The translations under genes and the position numbers were made by a program. Source: Tanypteryx hageni (Eukaryota > Arthropoda > Insecta > Odonata > Petaluridae). Taken from it: DNA of 64,000 nucleotides. The notes under the pieces were generated by a model. The model did not search any database. It had not been told where the DNA came from and saw only the letters and a list, made by a program, of their open reading frames with translations. The first letter of the stretch is position 1. Each line of letters starts with the position of its first letter. The DNA lies in the NCBI GenBank assembly GCA_028673005.1, contig CM054113.1, positions 170,083,837 through 170,147,836 on the forward strand, read 5' to 3'. Positions 12,425 through 22,430 of the stretch are shown here, piece by piece.

Positions 12425-12968
12425 TTAACCCCCCTTGGGTTAATTTTCACCCGGTTGCTTTCGTATACGGATTTAGTATGAACAAATGTTTTTAACAACA
12501 AGTACCTATGTTTTTAATAAAATTGTTCATATCTTGTACTGCATACATAAGTAGTGCAAAATTGGTAATGATACAAAATGAATTTTAACAAAAAATATTA
12601 AAAATCACTTTATGAAGAGCTATCTTCTGATCTATTTTTAATACCGTTTTCACAGATTATATTGCGATGATGACCACAAACAAACTGCTTGCATGATGTG
12701 CACTTCACTGAATATAGTTTGTATCAACATGGTTATCTTTTTTCGCATAAGCCCCAAGATGCTTAGAGCTCCACTATAGAAAGATCTCTAAGACAACGAC
12801 ATTCTATGACCAAGGTTTTAAAGCAAAATGACCACAGTAGGAGAAGACTTAGGGGAAGGCATATTTAACAGTAATGGGGAACGATGTTTACTCCGTACAT
12901 TCTGGAGCTATAAGTAAACACAGCTGCTTTGGGTGTTTTTCACCCATAGTGTAGCATTTAAGGGTTAA
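12425..12968 (-). mobile_element. piggyBac-type remnant with TTAA at both ends
   Basis: TTAA occurs at 12425-12428 and 12965-12968. Inside these the left end reads CCCCCCTTGGGTTAATTTTC and the right end, reverse-complemented, reads CCCTTAAATGCTACAC. Both then contain a GGGT(G)AA...CACCC motif near the tip. TTAA target duplication and C-rich tips are the hallmark of piggyBac elements. The roughly 540-bp body keeps only the last part of a transposase gene on the reverse strand, so this is an internally deleted, non-autonomous copy. The tips are not perfect inverted repeats, so the exact ends are moderately certain. Confidence 0.65.
12610..12720 (-). pseudogene. piggyBac transposase C-terminal cysteine-rich domain, fragment
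   Basis: The reverse strand encodes KCTSCKQFVCGHHRNIICENG followed within 12 codons by a TAA stop at 12610-12612. The spacing CxxCxxxxCxxHxxxxxC matches the cross-brace zinc domain that ends piggyBac transposases and helps bind the terminal repeats; the last Cys of the family pattern reads Gly here. Sequence upstream (12720-12900) is too degraded to follow in one frame. The position directly next to the TTAA-flanked end supports the call. Confidence 0.6.
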
Positions 12969-13630
12969 GAAAAGTTTTTGTGCGGTTAAGCTAAAGTACT
13001 AAGCATTGTTATGCATGCCGTCTTGAAGGAAAATTTTTTTATAGTCATGACAAAATTGGTTAACACGAATTTTTGTTTTCTCGTGCACTGGAACATTATG
13101 ATTTCATCTGACTAGAATTCGTCGAAATTTCTACATGTACTCTTACGATTTTTCCAAATCGTCGATCGGTGAATTACCACTGACTACGCCTAATCTTTAG
13201 TCAAAGATCATCTGGTTTAATCGAACGTTTCATAAGCACATGAGTTACCTTGATCGTCAATTGAACTCGAGCCATAGTGTGAGCTCGATATTTCACATTT
13301 TGATAAACGGAGTAGTTCTCAATATCAGCTTCCATTTAACATTAACTCCACCCTTTTCCACTCTTCTTCCATCGTAATACCAATCTACCACGGGCACTGC
13401 CTCAATCCATTTTGTCTTCTGCCTGATGAACTCTGCTTTCCAGCTCTACTTCACAATTTCTTCGAATTCATCTTTCCCCTCTTAAAAAGGCCTCGTGAAG
13501 TAACACAGCCACTCTCTCGCTCTTTCTCTGAAAAAATCTTTTTCCATTTTCATGCGTGAGTCACTGAAAAAAAAATTAAATCGCCCCTCTCACACCGCCT
13601 CTACAACCCAACAGCAGTCATTCCATTTCC
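12969..13630. other. AT-rich spacer, no gene seen
   Basis: No feature recognised. Confidence 0.45.
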
Positions 13631-13636
13631 ATTGGC

Positions 13637-14790
13637 TTATCCCGCGTACAAGAGTGAAAGAGAGGGAGAAATAGAGGAGAGAAGATCGGAGAGGGAGTGG
13701 TGAAAGAGGGCTCTAGGGCAGAGAGGGCTTGAGGGAGTGAGAAAAGTCGTAGTGGGAAGAGCGATGGGCGGGAGAAGCAGGAGAGCGCGCGACTTTAATT
13801 TTCGGGGAAGACAAATCAAAATCGCCCCGCGGCACTTTTCAGCGCCGTCCGCGGACTTCGAGATTACGTTCTATTGAAGCTTTGACATCGGCAAATGACT
13901 TTTTTCCCCTCTCCACTCAAATAAGTTAGACCAGCTATTCTTCCCTTTACGTTACTCGCCTTCTCTCTCTCTCTAATATTTTTCGCCTTCCAATAATCTT
14001 TCGCCCCCCCCCCCCTTACTCTTTCTTTTTTGCTTTGAGGGATTCCCTCTGTTCCTCTACCTCTCCCTCTTTTCTCTCTCCTCTGGTTTTCTCACTTCTT
14101 TCTAGATACGCTCTCCTCCTCCCCTCCTCTGTTTGCTCCTTGTGCCCTATTTCTCTCCTCTATCTTCATTCTTTTCCTCACTCCTCTCCTCTCTCTTCTC
14201 AAACTCCCCTCTCTCTTGCACCAATTTCTCTTTCACTTTTCTCTCACGCTCTACACTATCTGAGTCTCCTCTCCCTCACTCCTCCATTCTCCTAAAATCT
14301 CTCTCGTGCATCCGTTTCCCACTATTTTATCTTCCTCTCCCCTCTCTCTCTCTGCCCTCTGCTCTTCTCTCACACTCAATAATAACAGACAGAAAGAGTT
14401 GTAGAGAGGGAAAATAAACAAGGGATGGGAGAGAAGCAGTTGAGAATGGAGAGAGCGAGAGAGCCTACAACTTTCTGTCTGTTATACTTTTCTACTCTCC
14501 TTTTACCTCTCCAAATCATTTACATTTTACTTAAAACGTCCTTATCTCCATGTTATATCTCTCACTTTTTCACGTTCCCAATATCTTCATCTCTCTCTTG
14601 CTTCAAGTTTCTTCTCATTCATTCCTCCATTTTTCTTTAGCATTTCCCTATTCTCTCTCTCCTTTCCATCTACTAACTCTCCTCCAAAAATTCCTCATCC
14701 GAATCAAATCTCTGAATATTAAAGGCGATCCTGACACTCCAGCTCCAGAAGAGCCTGCACTCACTGCTATGATCCGCATTATATTCTGCC
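13637..14790. repeat. Purine tract (13655-13790) and long pyrimidine tract (13960-14790)
   Basis: The two oppositely polarised tracts flank a short GC-rich, CpG-rich centre at about 13790-13880 (GCCCCGCGGCAC, CGCCGTCCGCGG). A C run lies near 14005. A brief purine-rich patch interrupts the pyrimidine tract at 14395-14465. No coding content. Confidence 0.7.
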
Positions 14791-14799
14791 ATCATTCGT

Positions 14800-14965
14800 A
14801 ATTCGACATCGCGTCTTGTCATTTTTTTGTCGGCATTGGTAGATGGTACAAGGGTAGCGGGTTCGAATCCTGCCGAGGGCATGGACGCATGTGCTTATCA
14901 TAAATCTATTATAACATGTCTTTGGGGAAAACCTGTTTGTGTTAAATAAATTATTATTATTTTTA
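14800..14965 (+). mobile_element. tRNA-derived SINE-like unit
   Basis: A consensus B-box (GGGTTCGAATCC, 14859-14870) is followed by a body and a (ATT)n-like tail (TAAATAAATTATTATTATT, about 14943-14961). The reverse frame encodes SAGFEPATLVPS, the familiar translation artefact of SINE heads. The A-box is not clear, so the left end is approximate. Confidence 0.55.
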
Positions 14966-17278
14966 CCTTTAACACAAGCAAATGTTGCCCGCTAACAGGG
15001 TCTTACGACCAATTGTCAGCAGCTTCCAAATAACTACAGGGTTTGGTGACGTGAAGCGGGAGGAATGTTCAATAGGTATAAAGAGCTAGAGGTGACCCTC
15101 TTTAAGCTAATAAGCTCAAATGAGCCGTGTTATTCGACTGATATCCATTATAAATAATATATAATTTACAATAATTATTTATAACAAATTTAATTTACAG
15201 TTTTGAGTACTGGACAATTAATGAAAATAAAGTCAATGCTTGAACATTTTTAATATTGAACTAGGGCAGCGCGTTAACGTGGTTCCCTTTCAATCAAGAG
15301 ACGCCTGACGAAACTGTCTCGCTGTAACATTTTTAATATTGAATAAGAATTGCTCTGAAGAGGATAGAATACACTGAAATATTTAAAGAGCTTATATAAA
15401 GGAATGGTGGACTGAGAGATTAAAGAACTTGTAAAAAATTAACAGTTTCAATTTAGCCACCGTCGTTTCAAAACATGGGCAATAATGAAAGGAAATACAA
15501 TAGAGAGAAAAATAATCAAATTGTATTAATAGAAAACAATCGTGTTGGTTGTTGAATATTCCAGAATAATCCTTTCACAGAATGCATGTGGAAGATTCGA
15601 AAGAGTATATTGGTCAAGTTTTTAGCGGGCGGGACAAGTGAGAAGGAGCAAATGACTGAAGCATACGATATACAATAAAGAATTTAAAAATGTATCAATG
15701 CATCAACTGTTTTATTTGTATTTTTATTTGCTCATAAATTCATTACTACACCTAACCAAATGGAACAAAACATCGCAGAAATCAAGGAAAGTATCAATTT
15801 AAAAGCAACACGGAGTTATTGGAGATTCTTCTTTCCCTTAAATTAATAGAGAGCAGGAGAGTCATGGTTTTTCGAGTTTTATGGCCTTCTGCCTCCATCT
15901 TTCTCATCCAATACCTGCTCCTATTCCCTTTTTGCAATTCAAAATTATCGCTGTCTTTAAAATCCTTTTCCTTTTCTTATTCGCATCTTTTTTCATGAAC
16001 TCTGTCTCTCTCTCCTGTCCCAGTCATTTATACGGTATTTAGTATTAGGTATAATAGTCCGTATACTACTAGTATAGTAGGATGAGTAGTCAGAGGAAGG
16101 GTTTGGGGATGAAGAGAAGAAGTTGAATGATAACTCCTCCCTGAATCCCTCACCGCTCTATTTTTCCGATCTCATTCTCTGATTTTGACGTCTTTCGTCG
16201 AATCTCATATTCTATTTCGGAACAAATTGCCGCTCTAAAATTTATTCGGACAAGTTGTTTGCGTCGAATAGATATATCTGTTGCTTTTATTAAAATTCCG
16301 TAGTCTTCAAATCACGAATAACAGTTTCGAAATTGAATAGAAAATATAGAGTGATGCCAGCCAATGATGCGATTGATATAGAACGCGAAAGTTAATATTT
16401 ATTAGAAAATCTAGAGAAATTTCAAGAACCTCAGTAGATAATAAATACAGTTTCAATTCAAGTTCTTCAAATTTTATTTTCAATTGATGTTGAAACGAAG
16501 GCAATGAACGCAGAATGAATCGATAAAGTATCCATAAATCGCTATAACTAAAAATGTTTCGCACTAATACATTTACGTACATTGTGTTTCATAATGAGAA
16601 AGGTTACTCATACAGGTGAGAGATGAATGTTTTCCCTCTTCTTTGTAACCACAATACAATTTTTATCAGTACCATTAATCTCCGATTTTAAGAATATTTA
16701 TATTGCATACTAAACAACAATTAAGGAATGCACCATTTTCAATGCAAAAATCTCCCAAAAATGGATAATTGAATGATCGAATAATTGTCGCTACTGTCGT
16801 ATTATGTATCGTAACAAATGTATTGTTTGAAGTTCAAAACATCGTCGAAATTTCGTGAATATGTGGACCGATACGATGCGAGTTTACACTTCCAATTAAT
16901 CGTAAGAAATTACAGGAAATTGGCAACAGAGCAAATCATTTTGACGGCAAAAGATTTTCACGTAAAAATGCATGACATTTTGTCGTTGAAAACTAATTTT
17001 TCGACCGATTCGACGTGTATTAAAAATCGACGGCAGGAAAATAAAAATTCTTTTTTTAGGCGATCATTGTTACAAGTATTGAACTCTTACGGTGATTCTA
17101 AATAATTTAAAAATGCAAATGATCAATGTGCTACACTCATTCCCGTGTTAATCAAATGGAGAAATAATGGTTCCTGGAATGGAAAGGTAGACTGCGACCA
17201 GCTTGAAAATTGGAGTTCAGCTGCAAAGTAATTCATGGAAGTTTGATCGAAAAAACTGAAAAGCTCTCGAGTTTTAAG
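14966..17278. other. AT-rich spacer, no gene seen
   Basis: No recognised element. The phrase AACATTTTTAATATTGAA recurs at about 15242 and 15327, flanking a GC-richer 70 bp. A reading frame of 95 codons at 16818-17105 shows no domain I recognise. Confidence 0.45.
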
Positions 17279-18901
17279 TAGGCTTGGATGGATTCGATTT
17301 AAATCGACAAATGTCGATAAACATCGAATTTGTAACAATTTCAAAATCGACGAAATTGAATTGTCGTCGATTAGTGTCGATTTTTCATTACTAAATTTTT
17401 TATGAAATTATTGGAAAATATTTTTCAATTTACTTTATCACACTCAAACTTAATATATTTTAGCGCCAAACGTCCAAAACAAAAGAGAAAATCGACATCT
17501 TTCATACCAGACAGCCACACTTCATTCGGTATTCCATTCCCTTTCTAAGATCTCCTATGTCTAAGGATCCATAATGAGCTGACAAGGGCACGTGACAAAA
17601 CAATATGATCGGTTTATTGCACTCTGTCTTTAATCTCGACCACATCTGATAATCCCTACGCTCCTTTGGTCGCTTACACGATATGATCAGTCTCCATACT
17701 CAATTTACTCAAAAGTAAAAGACTTCTGCCGACAACCTCAAAGATGCCAAAAGAAAGATTTTCCCTAACTGAATCAACAATGATTGCCAAATATCCCTAT
17801 AGTAAGTCTCGAAATCAGGGCCGGCCCGAGCTACGAGCGAGCCGGGTGGCTTCCCGGGGCGCCAAAGTTTTGGGGGCGCTATCCCGATCATTTATCTATG
17901 CATTACTTTCAAGTGAATAAATATTGGATACCAATTTATATCGAGGAACAGGCTAGAATCTTGATGGCATACCTTTTAATTTTTCATTATGTATAATTTT
18001 TACAGAGCGATGAATAAATTAACATTTTCTTTGTAAATATCTCAACAAACATTAACGGAGGGAGGCGCTGAAGTGCTATCTCGCCCGGGGCGCCAAAATT
18101 CCTCGGGCCGACCCTGCTCGAAAGTATAACTAAATCCTACCCACCGCTTGACAAAATCCACTCGCTCATAACTCTTTTAGTTGTTGGTTAGGTTAAAAAT
18201 CTACTACTACGAGTATATTTCTGGAGCTCTGCTCTATAGTATTTTCAAAACTAGAGTCATAAAATTTCTATTGGTTCTCCGAGTGAGAGAGTCCCATGCT
18301 TATTTTTTCTTGCAGTGCTGTAGAATCGTTCAATATTTGTACTATGGGCTTTTTGTAGACTCATCATCGTTTGTCACTTAACAAGATAAGATTATTTCTT
18401 TAAAATGCTCATTCTATAAATGTCATATTAATTTTGCTATTGATTGGTCATGATTTCGTGAATAAGAGGCGCAATTTAACGAGTAAAAATTTCTTGTGAT
18501 TTATTCTGAAAAAATTAGCTGTTCCGGGTTTGTGGACGAAGCCAAAAACAACACATTCACGAACGTTTAGAGAGCAACAAATTATCAGCCATTCGAGAAG
18601 TCTTATTTATATTTATAAAGTTTTAGTAAAATTTAATTGGAAGAATCCAATTTATATATTTTATATCGATAACAATCAATAAAATGTATTATAATAAACG
18701 TTGATATCCGTCCTCGATTATTAGGTAAAATAAACGATGTTAGTGATCGCTTTTTAAGAAACATAAACGACGAAAACTACCAAGCCTAATAAAAGGTGTT
18801 AAAATAAACGTCGATAATCGTCGCCAATTTTCAGGAAAAATAAACGTCGATTTTAATTGTCCAATTTTAAGAAAAATAAATGTCGAAAACTACCAGGCCT
18901 A
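17279..18901. mobile_element. Non-autonomous hAT-like element with TAGGC(C/T)TGG ends
   Basis: The left end reads TAGGCTTGG at 17279 and the right end CCAGGCCTA at 18893-18901, an inverted pair with one mismatch. Flanking 8-mers are GTTTTAAG (17271-17278) and GTTATAAG (18902-18909), 7 of 8 identical, as expected for an 8-bp target duplication. The sequence just inside both ends is rich in TCGAT/ATCGA words, giving sub-terminal repeats. No transposase is encoded. A younger 301-bp element sits inside at 17816-18116. Superfamily is inferred from duplication length only; the tips are not the usual CA...TG of hAT. Confidence 0.65.
17816..18116. mobile_element. 301-bp non-autonomous hAT (MITE-like) with CAGGGCCGGCCCGAG ends
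   Basis: Terminal inverted repeats CAGGGCCGGCCCGAG (17816-17830) and, reverse-complemented, CAGGGTCGGCCCGAG (end 18116) differ at one of 15 bases. They are followed on both sides by a GGCGCC-containing GC block. Flanking 8-mers CTCGAAAT (17808-17815) and CTCGAAAG (18117-18124) match 7 of 8. The interior is AT-rich and non-coding. The terminal CAGGGCCGG is shared with the element at 41589-42497. Confidence 0.88.
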
Positions 18902-18908
18902 GTTATAA
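18689..18908. repeat. Tandem duplication of the element's right end
   Basis: Two units of about 105-110 bp (18689-18792 and 18799-18908) each contain AATAAACG(T)CGAT-like words and finish with GAAAACTACCA(A/G)GCCTA. The element therefore carries a second, internal copy of its own terminus. Confidence 0.7.
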
Positions 18909-18909
18909 G

Positions 18910-19944
18910 CTGTTTTATCATTTTCTCACTTAATCCCAGAGACTTTGGACAGACTGACTAAAATCCATTATATAATAAGATATATGCTGTATTATCATAT
19001 TTCATTTGCGTTAAAAATGTTTCATATGTGTCACAAAAAATCCACTAGAGATATAACCATTACTTTTACCATTATATATACTGGTAAATTAGGTTTCGTT
19101 ATACTTCGCAGTATTTAGGGAGGCATCTTCTATGTATAGCGGGATTTAATGTATACTAGATTTACTGGATATATCTTATGTATAGGTGTGCATTCACCTT
19201 GGAAAGCCTGCACTCGAAGAATGGGGTCTCGAGTGAATTGACTTTTGTACGAAACGAAACGATTGCGTCGACTTAACGAAGGATACAAGGAGTTGACAGA
19301 AGAAATGAACAAGAAAGAAGAATTCAGAAGAAATAAAAAATGGTATTTGAATTGATATGATAAAGAAACGCCGGTGCTTTTGTTGCATGTGAGGTTATGA
19401 CGGAAACATTACAAAAATATGAAAACAAGAAAATGAATTTAAAAAGTATTCTCTCGGTTTTTGTTTCATACACTCTGTACTAAATCAGAAGGCATTCTCT
19501 TCATCTTCACATAAGCACTCCATAATATGATATGACATATATAGATAATGAAATCGTAATGGCCATCATCATGATGCGTACCGCTCTAATTTTGTGAATA
19601 ACTCAATTAAAAATTAACTGAAAATCTGAAATTCCTCAGGATTTCAGTGTTAATGAATCTCTACGTTTTGACTAAAACTAATTTCGAATGAGGTCACGGG
19701 TTTCACTCCAGAGGATGAATGTCGTTTCCCATAAGATAACACTTAAAACACACCTTTTGGTTTGAAGGCTTTCATTCTTTTACTCTTTAATATATCTTAA
19801 AATTAAGTTATCGACATGAAATTTACGCTAAAACACGCCAAAATGAACGAGGTTTCATGCGAATTTGCTCATATTTTGAATTTTTACTCGAGTTTTGGTA
19901 ATTTTTTTAACATTTCAATAGATTCCATTGTTACGGGTATTGTT
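18910..19944. other. AT-rich spacer, no gene seen
   Basis: No feature recognised. Confidence 0.45.
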
Positions 19945-20160
19945 GTTTTCTCTCTCTCCCTATCTCCCCCTCTCTCCCCCACCCTCACCTCCCTCCCCCT
20001 CCCTGCTTCTCTCTCTTTGGGTTAAATGTAAGAATGGACCTTATGGTCTAAATTTCGCCCGAATAAAGACGATTATCTATCTATCTATCTATCTCCCACT
20101 CTCTCTCTCTCTCCCTTTCTCTCTCTCTATCCCTCTCTCTCACGCTCTATACCTCGGCCA
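19945..20160. repeat. CT-rich tract interrupted by a (TATC)n-tailed fragment
   Basis: C/T runs at 19950-20015 and 20095-20150 flank the fragment at 20022-20095, so that fragment probably inserted into, or seeded, the CT array. Confidence 0.75.
20020..20095 (+). mobile_element. Short retroposon tail with (TATC)n, copy 1
   Basis: From TTGGGTTAAATGTAAG through GGTCTAAATTTCGCCCG to CGATTATCTATCTATC this is nearly identical (one base differs before the tail) to 48364-48441. Two unlinked copies with the same simple-repeat tail indicate the 3' end of a LINE or SINE family. No promoter boxes are visible in the shared 75 bp. Confidence 0.75.
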
Positions 20161-20640
20161 TATTTAATCTCCGGGATTTTCAGCTCTTTTTTTATCGAGT
20201 TGTTCAACTAATTTTCTTAATTTGTTATTTAATACTAAACATACATCCCTAAAAAATATATTCATTAAACTCACTCACGTCAAAATGTGAAAATACAAAT
20301 AACTGGAAATGATAGTAGAGCAGAAAATCAAATAATTAAAAATGTAGTTTATAAGGAAGTGTTAAATTAAATGTCATTTAAATTGATCATTTTTATTATT
20401 ATTCATTTGTTATTAGAAACCAAATGTACATTCCGTATAAAATACACATTCGATTAATCCCATATTCAAGACATATTCACTTGAAACTAATCTAAATCCA
20501 ATAGGTACATGATAGGAACAAAGAAACAGCGAATAAAGGGGAGGGGGGTTGGCGAGCGTCAGCGTCACCTCACGTGACGTGTTTACTACCTTCGAAAACC
20601 AAAGGATTGCTGTATTAGAATGTGGAAATTCTTTTAAAAT
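20161..20640. other. AT-rich spacer, no gene seen
   Basis: No feature recognised apart from a GC-richer stretch near 20540-20585 just before the transposase fragment. Confidence 0.4.
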
Positions 20641-20937
20641 ATGGGTTCGGAAGAAAGTGGAATGAATCTACATCCCTCGTCATTCATGCTCGATTTCGAA
20701 AAGGCAGCTTACTGTGCAGTTGTAACGGTGTCCCCTGATATCAAAATCAAGGGCTATAGATTCCACCTTGGTCAGGCATGGTGGCGAAAAATCCCAAACT
20801 GCGTTCTGCTTACAACTCCAAACATTCTGACTTTGAAATGTCTTTTTCGAACGGCAATGTTGCCAGCCGAAGAAATTTCTGAAGTGTTTGTCAGATTATT
20901 TAGCTTCATATTTGGAAAATTCAAAATTTTGAAATGA
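20641..20937 (+). pseudogene. Mutator-like (MULE) transposase fragment
   Basis: The frame encodes SFMLDFEKAAYCAVVTV, then IKGYRFHLGQAWWRKI about 15 residues later. An acidic residue in DFE, followed by a K-G-C/Y-x-F-H-x-x-Q-x-x-W-R-K-I block, is the signature of the central MULE transposase domain that cuts and joins DNA (the Asp of DFE is the second catalytic acid in that family). The rest of the frame (LLPAEEISEVFVR) resembles the segment after it. Only about 98 codons remain. No first catalytic acid, no zinc finger and no terminal repeats were found around it, so it is an isolated scrap. Confidence 0.65.
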
Positions 20938-21104
20938 TATTGTAGCCAAACTACTAAAAATTTTAGGAAAATTCTTTTCGAATTGGGTAGCTCTTATCAA
21001 TCTAGGAATTTTCCACTGATTGGATTTTCAAGATAGTTCATAGATTTTCCGACCCTATATATTAAACGCATATCCCTTCTCTTAGCAAGAAACGAATAAC
21101 TTGA

Positions 21105-21420
21105 ACATGTCCACGTCTACGTTTAACCCTACAATCCACCACAGTAGTGGGTGGCATGGGGTGCAATGCACCAAAGCGTATCTAACAATTTTCTCTCGCA
21201 TGTTTGACTCTCCCGTTAATGATCTTGTACTGTCCTAAAAAAAAAAAACTATTCTCAATAACGCTTCGTCCTACGGCCGATCTCACGTATTTTATCGTCG
21301 CGACAGTCTCTACAAATGTACAATGTTGCAAACTACACCTAAAGCCTCCTCCGACCTATATATCTCCAAAAACCTTAATCAACTAGCATTCAGTCTGACA
21401 TCATCTGGGATCTTCCAGGG
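21105..21420 (-). mobile_element. 5'-truncated copy of the CR1/Jockey-like LINE (3' end only)
   Basis: On the reverse strand the sequence reproduces the last part of the LINE at 24.6-27.85 kb. It encodes RDDKIREIGRRTKRY, then, after a poly-T run (a poly-A run in the + sequence, 21239-21248), RTVQDH. Next comes the non-coding tail TTTGGTGCATTGCACCCC with CCACCCACTA, ending near 21105 in GTAGACGTGGACAT. Only about 300 bp inserted, as is typical of incomplete target-primed reverse transcription. It establishes the family as repetitive in this genome. Confidence 0.8.
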
Positions 21421-21503
21421 ATATAAAATTAAAATCTTTTAACGGTGATAAAGGAATTTTATTACTCTTTGCTTATGGCCATAAATCTGTTTTACGGTTT
21501 ACC

Positions 21504-21715
21504 GACTTTTCGTCACAAAAAATAATTGGTCCCTGTGACTTTTCGTCACGAAAATCAATGGATACCTATGACTTTTAGTCACACAATACCATTGATCTCT
21601 GCGACATTTCGTCACGAAATATAAAATACGAATTTTCGTCACTATTGGTACTTACAAACTTTGATCACAAAAAAATCATTACTGAGACTTCTCGCAATGA
21701 AAAATAATTATTAAC
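21504..21715. repeat. 33-bp minisatellite, about 7 decaying units
   Basis: Units begin GACTTTTCGTCAC and start at 21504, 21537, 21570 and 21603 (exactly 33 bp apart), then 21630, 21657 and 21686 with shortened units of 27-29 bp. Divergence and unit loss increase to the right. Confidence 0.88.
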
Positions 21716-22430
21716 GTGAGGCTTTTTATACATTTTATCGAACATAATTTTATTTAAAACTTCTTTATTAATAATAACTGTCAAATATTACTACCTTGTC
21801 AATTGCTAGTTGATGTTAAGAGAAGTAATTATCTAAGATACGTGAATAATGAAGTACTCTTTTTCCTTCTTTGTATTCAAGATATGTACTTTCCAACAAT
21901 TCTTCAAATTCTTTGATCTAATTGTAAGTTGATGCACTTCCTTCCTCTCTTTGTAGGATAATCATCACTTTCTAATTTTAATCTTTCTCTCTTTATTTCT
22001 TCAACTTCGTTCTGGAACATATTCACGAAATTGAATAATAAAGGATAGTATTTTCCAAGAAGGGCATTAAGACGCGTATGCCATGCTTCACATGTAAAAA
22101 ATTATTTATTATACCCATTAATATCCATCAATATTGTTGGAATTTTTTTATCTAAGCGCTTTTAAATATAACGCTCCTCTTTTCAATATGAAAGATACTT
22201 CATTATTAAAAATTATGGTTTCTTACATAGTTGGAGCGAGCATCACGACTTTGACCTTCATGACTACAGCCTGAAAAATTTCCCAATATATAATTATCGA
22301 CGAGCTAATGTTCCCCGCTCAATGTGCAATAGCCAGAAATGCAGCTCAAAACCCCTTTAACCCTTTTAAGTGGGGTATTCAAGATATACTAAGCAAAATA
22401 ATAATTTAAAAATAAGGGCCAAAGAAGTGT
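21716..22430. other. AT-rich spacer, no gene seen
   Basis: No feature recognised. TTTAACCCTTTTAAGTGGGG near 22356 resembles a piggyBac tip but has no visible partner. Confidence 0.4.

Noticed and set aside
14673..14882. 69-codon reverse frame with GFEPATLVPS
   Set aside because: Known translation artefact of tRNA-derived SINE heads.
16818..17105. 95-codon frame
   Set aside because: No motif, AT-driven composition, no neighbouring exon signals.
21504..21715. Possible CRISPR array
   Set aside because: The repeats are contiguous with no unique spacers, and the genome is clearly eukaryotic.
22350..22380. Possible piggyBac tip TTAACCCTTTTAAG
   Set aside because: No partner tip or second TTAA-flanked end in the expected range.
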